Assembly: GCA_030151365.1 (NCBI GenBank)
Contig: JASLDW010000016.1
Location: 1-64,000 of the forward strand
Direction: 5' to 3'
DNA from: Lysobacter sp.
GTDB lineage: Bacteria; Pseudomonadota; Gammaproteobacteria; Xanthomonadales; Xanthomonadaceae
Length of the DNA: 64,000 nucleotides
Position 1 is the first letter of the stretch. Each line of letters opens with the position of its first letter. This document shows positions 1 to 8,730 of the stretch, one piece after another. The notes beneath the pieces are model-generated. The model saw only the letters and a program-made list of their open reading frames with translations. It ran no database searches and was not told the origin of the DNA. A program made the position numbers and the translations under genes.

Positions 1-1089
<1,089 letters not shown>

Positions 1090-1130
1090 GAAGTCCGCAC
1101 GTCCCGCGCAACATGAAGCAGCAACAGGAA

Positions 1131-1158
1131 CCCCCGCAGCGATGCGGGGGTTTTTGTT
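1131..1158 (+). terminator. Rho-independent terminator of groL
   Basis: An 8-bp GC-rich stem (CCCCCGCA / TGCGGGGG) closes a GCGA (GNRA-type) tetraloop and is followed directly by TTTTTGTTT. It lies 42 bp after the groL stop codon. Confidence 0.95.
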
Positions 1159-1216
1159 TGCCTCGCGCGAAGTTTCCGGAGTAGCATCCGGTCATCCAGG
1201 GGAAGGGGAACAACAC

Positions 1217-1255
1217 ATGCGTTTCATCCAACGAACGGCTGTGCTCGCGTCATGA
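1217..1255 (+). other. 12-codon minigene ahead of the beta-propeller lipoprotein
   Basis: A short frame (MRFIQRTAVLAS, TGA) has its ATG at 1217 behind a strong purine-rich ribosome-binding site (GGGGAAGGGGAA, ending at 1210). Its stop overlaps the ATG of the next gene at 1252 (ATGA). The downstream ATG has no Shine-Dalgarno of its own. The minigene may therefore deliver ribosomes by translational coupling, or it may mark a 5' end whose true start is misread. It is too short to support by homology. Confidence 0.4.
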
Positions 1256-2877
1256 GCCGACATCCCGCGCCACCAGTTCCGCCGACACATTCGCTCCTCT
1301 CGCGCCGCCGGGCGCTGGCGATGCTGTCTTCTTCCCTCGCGCTTGCGGCATGTGGCGGAGGTGGCGGAGGCAGTTCGTCTCCCCTTCCGTCGCCACCGCC
1401 TCCTCCGCCACCACCGCCCCCGACGGTGACAGGCCCAGCATGGTTCAGCTATGGGCACGATGCGCAGCACACGGCGGCAAGCGCGATCGCCACGCAGGAT
1501 CTCGGGCGCATCGCATGGACAGCGCTGCTCGACCTCGCGCCGCAATACAGATCGGACGGCGCGCTGCTCACCCATTACGGCTCGCCGGTGGTGACGATCC
1601 ACAACACCGTGGTCATTCCGGTGAAGACGACGGCCAACGGCGGCTATCGCGTCGAAGGCCGCAGCGGCGTGAGCGGCACGCTCGTCTGGTCGGCGACCAC
1701 CGATTACGTGATGCCGCCGCACAACTGGGTGCCGCCCTATAACCTGTTGCTCACTCCGCAGGGCCGTCTGTGTGCGCCGGGCGCCGGGGGCAAGCTGCTG
1801 GTGCGCAGCGACGCGGATGCAAGCACTGGCGCGTTCGTGCCGCAGGTCTTCTACGGTGTCGACCAATACAACGCCAATCCGGCGGTGTTCGATGGCAGCG
1901 TCTTCATCAACACGCCGCTGACCGCGGACGCGCAGGGCAATATCTTCTTCGGTTTCCAGGTGACGGGAACGAATCCCGCCGGGTTGGTGAGCGGCATCGC
2001 CCGGGTCGCGCCGGACGGCACGGGCAGCTGGGTGAGCGTTGCCACGGCGGCCGGCGATGCCACGATCCAGAAACCGGTGCTCAATTGCGCGCCGGCGCTT
2101 TCGAACGACGGCACGATCGTCTATATCGCGGCGAACCGCGGTGCGCCGGGCGCGGTCCAGACCGGCGTCCTGCTTGCACTCGACAGCAAAACGCTCGCGA
2201 CGCGCGCCAGCGTCGCCCTGATCGATCCCTACCTGGGTGTTCCGGCACGCGTCAGCGACGACGGCACCGCGACGCCGGTGGTCGGTCCCGATGGCCGGGT
2301 GTTCTACGGCGTGTTGGAAAGGACGTTCGGGACGCACAATGCGCGCGGCTGGCTGCTGCAGTTCGATGCCATGCTCAATCCGGTGGGCGTGCCGGGCAGC
2401 TTCGGCTGGGACGTGTCGCCGAGCGTGATCCCGGCATCGATGGTGCCGTCCTACACCGGCACCTCGACCTATCTGCTCGCGCAGAAATACAACAACTATG
2501 CGGGCGTCGGCACCGGCATCGGACTGAACCAGCTCGCCGTCCTCGATCCGCATTCGAACCAGGCCGATACGATCGTGCCGACTGTGCAGGTGATGCGCGA
2601 GGTGCTGACCATCCTCGGGCCGACATTGGTCTCCGGCTCGACCACGGAGCGGCGCGAATGGTGCATCAACACCATGGCCGCGGACCCGGCGCGAAAGTCG
2701 ATCCTCGCCAACAACGAAGACGGCGTCCTGTATCGCTGGGACCTCACCACGAATACGTTCGCGAAGAGCATCCGGCTCAACGACGGGCTCGGCCAGGCGT
2801 ATACGCCAACGCTGGTGGGTGCCGATGGCGGGGTCTACGCGATCAGCAACGCAACGCTCTACGCGATTCGCGCCTAG
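1252..2877 (+). CDS. PQQ-like beta-propeller lipoprotein
   Basis: The 541-residue protein begins with a twin-arginine-like lipoprotein signal (SRRRALAML at about 17-25) and the lipobox LALAAC with Cys34. After the lipid anchor comes a striking low-complexity linker of six Gly, three Ser and then a run of about ten Pro (residues 35-57). The remainder is rich in Gly/Asp beta-strand repeats typical of PQQ-like or quinoprotein-type propellers (WFSYGHDAQHTAA, GRVFYGV, EDGVLYRWDL). No clear PQQ-binding catalytic residues are recognised, so it may be structural or ligand-binding rather than an alcohol dehydrogenase. The stop codon overlaps that of the convergent cytochrome peroxidase gene. Function is inferred from fold only. 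Confidence 0.65.
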   Translation: MSRHPAPPVPPTHSLLSRRRALAMLSSSLALAACGGGGGGSSSPLPSPPPPPPPPPPTVTGPAWFSYGHDAQHTAASAIATQDLGRIAWTALLDLAPQYRSDGALLTHYGSPVVTIHNTVVIPVKTTANGGYRVEGRSGVSGTLVWSATTDYVMPPHNWVPPYNLLLTPQGRLCAPGAGGKLLVRSDADASTGAFVPQVFYGVDQYNANPAVFDGSVFINTPLTADAQGNIFFGFQVTGTNPAGLVSGIARVAPDGTGSWVSVATAAGDATIQKPVLNCAPALSNDGTIVYIAANRGAPGAVQTGVLLALDSKTLATRASVALIDPYLGVPARVSDDGTATPVVGPDGRVFYGVLERTFGTHNARGWLLQFDAMLNPVGVPGSFGWDVSPSVIPASMVPSYTGTSTYLLAQKYNNYAGVGTGIGLNQLAVLDPHSNQADTIVPTVQVMREVLTILGPTLVSGSTTERREWCINTMAADPARKSILANNEDGVLYRWDLTTNTFAKSIRLNDGLGQAYTPTLVGADGGVYAISNATLYAIRA

Positions 2878-4022
2878 CGCCGGAACGGGTCGCCGAAGCG
2901 CGGGTCCGTAGTGAGCACGGGATCGTCGAGCGTCTTCAGGAATGCGACGAGTGCTGCGCGATCGGTCGCGCTCAGGTGCAGGCGCCGCGGTTCGTGTCCC
3001 TGGTGCAGGCGAGGGTCGAGTGCCGGGCCGTCCTGCACGCCGGATGCATAGAAATCGACCACTTCTTCCAGGGTTGCGAAGCGGCCGTCATGCATATACG
3101 GCCCGGTCAGGCCGACGTTGCGTAGCGACGGCGCCTTGAACAGGCGCGTCTCGCCGGCATCCAGGCCATTGCTGCGCGCGTTCGCCGCCAAGGCGAAGGT
3201 CGGCGGCAGGTGACAGGAGGCGCAGCCCGCGCCGCCCTTGTCCACAGCCGTCATGAACAGGTGACGGCCGCGATTCTCCTCCGACGTGAAATTCGGCAGG
3301 TCGACGTCCAGCGCCCGGTCCGGCGCCGTGGCGGAAAAGACCTGCGCATAGCCGGTGTCCCAGCGGCTGTGATGCGAAACCATCGCACGCACGAACTGGG
3401 CGAGCGCCTGCTGGATGCGCGGCTCGGTGATCGTCCCGTTGCCATACGCCCAGGCGAACAGATCGGGGTAATAGGGGGTCGCCGACATTTTGCGGGTCAG
3501 GCCGTCGATGCCGCCCATGTTCTTGCCCCAGCCCATCTCGACCAGGCTGTGGAGCGGTTGGCTCGCTTGCGCCTCCGCATTGGCAGCGCGGCGATCCCAG
3601 AAGGTCGTGCCCGGCTGCCAGTAACGGAGATTGCCGAGCCGCATGGCGTGGAAATCGGTCGTGCCGGCAGTGCTGATTCCGTTGCTGAAACGCATCGAAT
3701 CGGTGAAGCCGAATCGTTGCTGGTGGCAGGCGGCGCAGGAGGCCCGGTTGTTGGTGCTCAGCCGCAGGTCGTAAAACAGCACGCGCCCGAGCGTCGCCAT
3801 CCGGTCATTGGCGGGATTGGACGCCGGGCTGTTGTCCAGCGCGGCCACCGTGTCATCGAAATACGCGGGAAGCGGCGGCGCGGCGTAATTGGCGACATGC
3901 GCGAAATCGATGGTGGTGGCCGCCGCGACGCCTGCCGGTGTGGATGGCTGGGTGGTTTCGCGGCTGCACGCCGCCAGCGCCAGCAGCGCAATGGCCCAGA
4001 TGAGCCCTCTCGTGTTCCGCAA
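2874..4022 (-). CDS. Di-heme cytochrome c peroxidase (CcpA/MauG family) lipoprotein
   Basis: A 382-residue periplasmic lipoprotein with lipobox LALAAC (Cys19). Two heme c motifs mark the two domains: C96-A-A-C-H100 and C267-A-S-C-H271. The family reduces H2O2 with electrons from small cytochromes or performs MauG-like oxidations. The C-terminal part carries FKAPSLRNVGLTGPYMHDGR, a motif characteristic of the bacterial di-heme peroxidase family. Length is slightly above classical CcpA because of the N-terminal anchor and linker. The gene converges with the beta-propeller lipoprotein gene and is divergent from the efflux operon. Whether it is a true peroxidase or a MauG-like enzyme cannot be settled from the sequence alone. 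Confidence 0.88.
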   Translation of the reverse strand: MRNTRGLIWAIALLALAACSRETTQPSTPAGVAAATTIDFAHVANYAAPPLPAYFDDTVAALDNSPASNPANDRMATLGRVLFYDLRLSTNNRASCAACHQQRFGFTDSMRFSNGISTAGTTDFHAMRLGNLRYWQPGTTFWDRRAANAEAQASQPLHSLVEMGWGKNMGGIDGLTRKMSATPYYPDLFAWAYGNGTITEPRIQQALAQFVRAMVSHHSRWDTGYAQVFSATAPDRALDVDLPNFTSEENRGRHLFMTAVDKGGAGCASCHLPPTFALAANARSNGLDAGETRLFKAPSLRNVGLTGPYMHDGRFATLEEVVDFYASGVQDGPALDPRLHQGHEPRRLHLSATDRAALVAFLKTLDDPVLTTDPRFGDPFRR

Positions 4023-4129
4023 ACCCGTTCTCTCCCCGCGCGTCCTCCGTTCATCCTACTTGAGATGAAATCCTGCGGAAATGCGGGGTTTTTGCTTCGG
4101 TGCCGACACGCCCCTGCCACAAGTCATGG

Positions 4130-4156
4130 TCAACGCGACGCATTCATGTGCGTTGA
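4130..4156. promoter_or_regulatory. Nested inverted repeat upstream of the efflux operon
   Basis: Perfect 7-bp arms TCAACGC (4130-4136) and GCGTTGA (4150-4156) enclose a second perfect repeat ACGCA-TTCATG-TGCGT (4138-4153). The site lies 36 bp before the adaptor start, between the divergent peroxidase and efflux genes. This is the expected place for a repressor operator, but no regulator gene is adjacent. Confidence 0.4.
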
Positions 4157-4192
4157 TTTAGCATCGTTCCAATTTCGTGCGGAATCCTGCGC

Positions 4193-5569
4193 ATGTCCGA
4201 TCCAACGCCTTCCTCCGCACCGTCCGCAACCGGCGGTTCGCGTCTTCCGCAGAAATCCCCGAACTCGCGCCGCAATGCGATTCTGGTGATCGTGATCCTC
4301 GCGTTGGTCGGGTTGGCGGCGTGGTGGTTCTTCGGTCGCGGCAGCGGCGATGCACAGGGACAAGGACAGGGACGGCAAGGTTCAGCCGGCAATCGGAATG
4401 GTCAACGCGGTGGTACTGCGATGGGCGGCGGTCGCAGCGGACGCGGGCGGCCGTCGGCGACGGTCGGCACGGCCAAGGTCGAGAAGACCGATGTCCCACT
4501 GACCATCAGCGCGATCGGCACGGTGCAGCCGACGGTCACGGCGACGGTGCGCAGCCAGATTTCCGGCGTGCTCAAGGCGATCTATTTCAAGGAAGGCCAG
4601 TTGGTCACGAAGGGCCAGGCCTTGGCGCAGGTCGATTCCGGCCCGACCACGCAGGCGGTGGCGCAGGCGCAGGGCACGCTGGCGCGCGACAGCGCGCAAC
4701 TCGCGGTCGCGCGCATGGACCTGAAGCGCTATCAGACATTGCTGGCGCAGGATTCGATCGCGAAGCAGCAGGTCGATACGCAAGCTGCGCTGGTGAAGCA
4801 GCTGGAAGGCACCGTGCAGGCCGACAAGGCGGCGGCGGGCACGGCGCAGATCAATCTCGGTTACACCACCTTGCGCGCGCCGGTGAGCGGACGCGTCGGC
4901 TTGCGCCAGGCCGATATCGGCAATTACGTGTCGCCGGGAGACGCCAACGGCGTCGCGATCGTGACGGTGGAGTCGCCGATCGACGTCGAGTTCTCGTTGC
5001 CGCAGGCGCAGATCGGCCAGGTGCGCGAAGCGAGCCGCAGTGGCACGTTGCCCGCGGTTGCGCTCGACCAGTCGGGCAAGAACGAACTCGCGCAGGGCAG
5101 TTTCCTCACGCTCAACAACGTGATCGATGCCACCACCGGCACGCTGAAGGCGAAGGCGCGCTTCGAAAACCACGACGGCGCGCTGTTCCCGAGCCAGTTC
5201 GTGAACATCCGCCTGCAGGTCGGCACCGCCGACCAGGCGATCGTGGTGCCGGTGAGCGCGGTGCGTTACGGGCCCAATGGCAGTTTCGTGTTCACGCTGC
5301 AACCCGACCAGACCGCGAAGCTGGTGAGCGTGACGACCGGCGCGACCGTCGGCGACAAGATCGTGATCGCGAAGGGATTGAATGGCGGCGAGACGGTGAT
5401 CACCGAAGGCGCCGACCGCATCGATGACGGATCGAAGGTGACGTTGGCGGAGACCAGCGGCGCAGGCGCGACGCAAGGCGCGAACGGCGGTGGACAGCAC
5501 CGTCGCCGCAGCGGCGCGCAGGGAGATACGCAAGGCAGCGGGCAGCGCCAGGCGACGACATCGCCGTGA
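4193..5569 (+). CDS. mdtA: RND efflux periplasmic adaptor (MdtA-like)
   Basis: A 458-residue membrane fusion protein that bridges an inner-membrane RND pump and an outer-membrane channel. A cytoplasmic N-terminus is followed by one membrane anchor (about residues 29-47), then a Gly/Gln-rich linker. The typical adaptor core follows: beta-barrel/lipoyl half (VRSQISGVLKAIYFKEGQLV), alpha-helical hairpin, second lipoyl half (INLGYTTLRAPVSGRVGLR) and beta-barrel. It has no lipobox, unlike AcrA. The C-terminus is unusually Gly/Gln/Arg-rich. It is the first gene of a four-gene operon, and its TGA overlaps the GTG start of the next gene. Confidence 0.92.
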   Translation: MSDPTPSSAPSATGGSRLPQKSPNSRRNAILVIVILALVGLAAWWFFGRGSGDAQGQGQGRQGSAGNRNGQRGGTAMGGGRSGRGRPSATVGTAKVEKTDVPLTISAIGTVQPTVTATVRSQISGVLKAIYFKEGQLVTKGQALAQVDSGPTTQAVAQAQGTLARDSAQLAVARMDLKRYQTLLAQDSIAKQQVDTQAALVKQLEGTVQADKAAAGTAQINLGYTTLRAPVSGRVGLRQADIGNYVSPGDANGVAIVTVESPIDVEFSLPQAQIGQVREASRSGTLPAVALDQSGKNELAQGSFLTLNNVIDATTGTLKAKARFENHDGALFPSQFVNIRLQVGTADQAIVVPVSAVRYGPNGSFVFTLQPDQTAKLVSVTTGATVGDKIVIAKGLNGGETVITEGADRIDDGSKVTLAETSGAGATQGANGGGQHRRRSGAQGDTQGSGQRQATTSP

Positions 5570-8500
5570 GCGACATCGATACGCCGCTGCCGGACGACGA
5601 GACCTCGCCGTCGCACGCGAACAATCCGTCGCGACCGTTCATCGAACGGCCGGTGGCGACGTCGCTGTTCATGCTGGCGATCCTGCTCGCCGGCATCATC
5701 GCCTTGCGCATGCTGCCGTTGTCGGCGCTGCCGGAAGTCGACTATCCGACCATCCAGGTCAGCACGTTGTATCCGGGCGCCAGTCCCGACGTGATGGCGA
5801 TGACGGTGACGGCGCCGCTGGAGCGCCAGTTCGGGCAGATGACGGGATTGACGCGGATGTCGTCGGTGTCGTCGGGCGGCGCCAGCATCATCACCCTGCA
5901 GTTCAACCTCAACCTGCCATTGGACGTCGCCGAGCAGGAAGTGCAGGCGTCGATGAATGCTGCGGCGACGATGCTGCCGAGCGATCTGCCGGCGCCGCCG
6001 GTGTACGCCAAGGTGAATCCCGCCGACGCGCCGATCATGACGATCGCGGTGACGTCGAAGACGCGCACCTTGTCCGATGTGCAGAACCTCGTTTCGCAGC
6101 GCGTCGCCAACAAGCTCGCGCAGGTGTCCGGCGTCGGCTTGGTGTCGATGTCGGCAGGCCAGCGCCCCGCGGTGCGCATCCAGGCCAACGTGCCGGCGCT
6201 GGCGGCGCAGGGGCTGACGCTGGAGAACATCCGCACGGCGATTTCGTCGGCGAACGCCAATGGCGCCAAGGGCAGTTTCGACGGACCGACGCGCAGCTGG
6301 TCGATCGACGCCAACGACCAGTTGTCGACGGTCGACGATTACAAGACGCTGATCGTCGGCTACAACGGCGGCGCCGCGGTGCGCCTGTCCGATGTCGCCA
6401 GCGTGGTCGATGCCTCGGAGAACGCGCGCATCGGCGCATGGATGAATCGCCAGCCCGGCATCATCGTCGATATCCAGCGCCAGCCCGGCGCGAATGTCAT
6501 CGCGACGGTCGACGCGATCCAGAAGGCGCTGCCCGATCTCGAACAGACTTTGCCGGAAGACGTGCACGTCAAGGTGCTGGCCGATCGCACCACCGGCATC
6601 CGTGCTTCGGTCGCCGACGTGGAGTTCGAACTGGTGCTCGCGGTCGTGCTGGTGGTGATCGCGATCTTCCTGTTCCTCGGTTCGCCGCAGGCGACGCTGA
6701 TCGCCGCGATATCGGTGCCGCTGTCGCTGGTCGGCAGTTTCGCCGCGATGTATTTCCTCGGCTTCTCGCTCAACAACCTCACCCTGATGGCGCTGACGAT
6801 TGCCAGTGGTTTCGTGGTCGACGACGCCATCGTGGTGATCGAGAACATCTCGCGCCACGTCGAGAATGGCGATTCGCCGATGGAAGCCGCGCTCAAGGGC
6901 TCGCGCGAAATCGGCTTCACCATCATCTCGCTGACCATCAGTCTGGTCGCGGTGCTGATCCCGCTGTTGTTCATGGGCGACGTGGTCGGTCGCCTGTTCC
7001 GCGAATTCGCCATCTCGCTGGCGGTGACCATCCTGATTTCCGCGGTGGTGTCGCTGACATTGGTGCCGATGCTGGCCGCGCGCTGGTTGAAGCCTGGCAA
7101 CCATGAGGAGCAGGCGCCGAAGTTCGTGCGGTCCTCGCTGCACCTGATCGATCGCGTCGGTGCCTGGTACGCGCGCACGCTCGATGGCGTGATCGCGCGC
7201 GGCCGCCTGATGCTGATGCTGTTCGCGGCGACGCTGCTGCTGACCGGCCTGCTGTTCTGGCTGATCCCGAAAGGCCTGTTCCCCGAGCAGGACACCGGCC
7301 AGTTGCAGGCGACGGTGGTGGCCGGGCAGGGCGTGTCGTTCGCACGCATGGCCGAGTTGCAGCAGCAGGTCGCCGATGAAGTGTTGAAGGATGGCGACGT
7401 CGCATCGCTGAGCTCCAACATCGGCGTCGACGGCCAGAACATCACGCTCAACCAGGGGCGGATGCTGATCAACCTCAAGCCGAAGGATGATCGCAAGGAC
7501 GGCCAGGACGAGACGATGGCGCGCCTGCTCGCCGCAGTGCACGACAGGATCCCCGGCGTCACCTTCTACCTGCGTCCCGTGCAGGACCTGACCATCGATG
7601 CCGAGAACGGCCCGACGCAATATCGCTTCGCGCTTCAGGGCGCGACGCAGGCGGAAGTGAACAAGGCGAGTCTCGACCTGGTGCGCGCGCTGCAATCGGT
7701 TCCGGAGTTGCGCAATCCGGTCAGCGACGTGCAGATGGAAGGCAATTCGGTCACCGTCAATGTCGATCGCGATGCCGCCGCGCGCGTCGGGGTGACAGCC
7801 GCCGCGGTCGACGCCGCGCTCTACGACGCCTTCGGCCAGCGCATCATCTCGACCATCTTCACGCCGTCGACCCAGTACCGCGTGATCCTCGAGGCGATGC
7901 CGAACATGCTGGTCGGCCCGGAAGCCTTGCAGAAGGTCTACGTCGCCGGCAGTGGCGGCACCAGTATCCCGCTGTCGTCGATCGCGACGATCGCCACCGG
8001 CAATTCCTCGCTGGCGGTGATGCGCGCGCAACAGTTCCCGGCATCGATCATTGGCTTCGATCTTGCACCGGGCGTGTCGCTGGGCAAGGCGGTGGACGCG
8101 ATCACCGCGACCGAAGCCAGGATCGGCATGCCGGCCGGCATCAGCACGCAGTTCCTGGGCGCATCGAATGCGTTCCGCGCGTCGCTGGCCAATGAAGGCT
8201 GGCTGATCCTCGCCGCCATCGTCTGCGTCTACATCGTGCTCGGCGTGCTCTACGAGAGCTACATCCATCCCATCACCATTCTCTCGACCTTGCCATCGGC
8301 CGGTCTCGGCGCGTTGCTGGCATTGCTGCTCACAGGCAGCGACCTTGGCGTGATCGGCATCATCGGCATCGTCCTGTTGATCGGCATCGTCAAGAAGAAT
8401 GCGATCATGATGATCGACTTCGCGATCGCCGCGCAGCGCGACGAGGGCAAGTCGCCCGGCGACGCCATCCGTGAAGCCGCGGCCCTGCGCTTCCGTCCGA

Positions 8501-8730
8501 TCATGATGACGACGTTCGCGGCCTTGTTCGCCGCGTTGCCGCTGATCTTCGGCGGCGGCATGGGCGCGGAGCTGCGGCGTCCGCTCGGTATCGCCGTTGC
8601 CGGCGGCCTGATCATGAGCCAGGCGCTGACGCTGTTCACCACGCCGGTGATCTATCTCGCCTTCGAAGCGCTGGCCAAGCGCCGCCGCGAACGCATCGAG
8701 GCGCGCGCGGCACAAGAGGCCGCGACATGA
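5566..8730 (+). CDS. mdtB: RND multidrug efflux permease, first pump (MdtB-like)
   Basis: A 1054-residue proton-driven inner-membrane exporter of the HAE1-RND family with the usual twelve membrane helices and two large periplasmic loops. The proton-relay aspartates lie in the fourth helix (GFVVDDAIVVIENI, about residues 416-429). The second-half signature GIVLLIGIVKKNAIMMIDFA is also present. The N-terminus is about 20 residues longer than in typical family members (MSDIDTPLPDDE...). The GTG start at 5566 overlaps the adaptor stop (GTGA), which supports it. Together with the following gene it forms a two-pump heteromeric system as in MdtABC of E. coli, where B and C assemble in one trimer. 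Substrates are not deducible. Confidence 0.93.
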   Translation: MSDIDTPLPDDETSPSHANNPSRPFIERPVATSLFMLAILLAGIIALRMLPLSALPEVDYPTIQVSTLYPGASPDVMAMTVTAPLERQFGQMTGLTRMSSVSSGGASIITLQFNLNLPLDVAEQEVQASMNAAATMLPSDLPAPPVYAKVNPADAPIMTIAVTSKTRTLSDVQNLVSQRVANKLAQVSGVGLVSMSAGQRPAVRIQANVPALAAQGLTLENIRTAISSANANGAKGSFDGPTRSWSIDANDQLSTVDDYKTLIVGYNGGAAVRLSDVASVVDASENARIGAWMNRQPGIIVDIQRQPGANVIATVDAIQKALPDLEQTLPEDVHVKVLADRTTGIRASVADVEFELVLAVVLVVIAIFLFLGSPQATLIAAISVPLSLVGSFAAMYFLGFSLNNLTLMALTIASGFVVDDAIVVIENISRHVENGDSPMEAALKGSREIGFTIISLTISLVAVLIPLLFMGDVVGRLFREFAISLAVTILISAVVSLTLVPMLAARWLKPGNHEEQAPKFVRSSLHLIDRVGAWYARTLDGVIARGRLMLMLFAATLLLTGLLFWLIPKGLFPEQDTGQLQATVVAGQGVSFARMAELQQQVADEVLKDGDVASLSSNIGVDGQNITLNQGRMLINLKPKDDRKDGQDETMARLLAAVHDRIPGVTFYLRPVQDLTIDAENGPTQYRFALQGATQAEVNKASLDLVRALQSVPELRNPVSDVQMEGNSVTVNVDRDAAARVGVTAAAVDAALYDAFGQRIISTIFTPSTQYRVILEAMPNMLVGPEALQKVYVAGSGGTSIPLSSIATIATGNSSLAVMRAQQFPASIIGFDLAPGVSLGKAVDAITATEARIGMPAGISTQFLGASNAFRASLANEGWLILAAIVCVYIVLGVLYESYIHPITILSTLPSAGLGALLALLLTGSDLGVIGIIGIVLLIGIVKKNAIMMIDFAIAAQRDEGKSPGDAIREAAALRFRPIMMTTFAALFAALPLIFGGGMGAELRRPLGIAVAGGLIMSQALTLFTTPVIYLAFEALAKRRRERIEARAAQEAAT

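Noticed and set aside
5266..8715. Very long open frame (over 1100 codons) antisense to the first RND pump gene
   Set aside because: GC-rich codon bias leaves the opposite strand open. The translation is rich in Arg, His and Gln with no motifs, while the plus strand encodes an intact RND protein.
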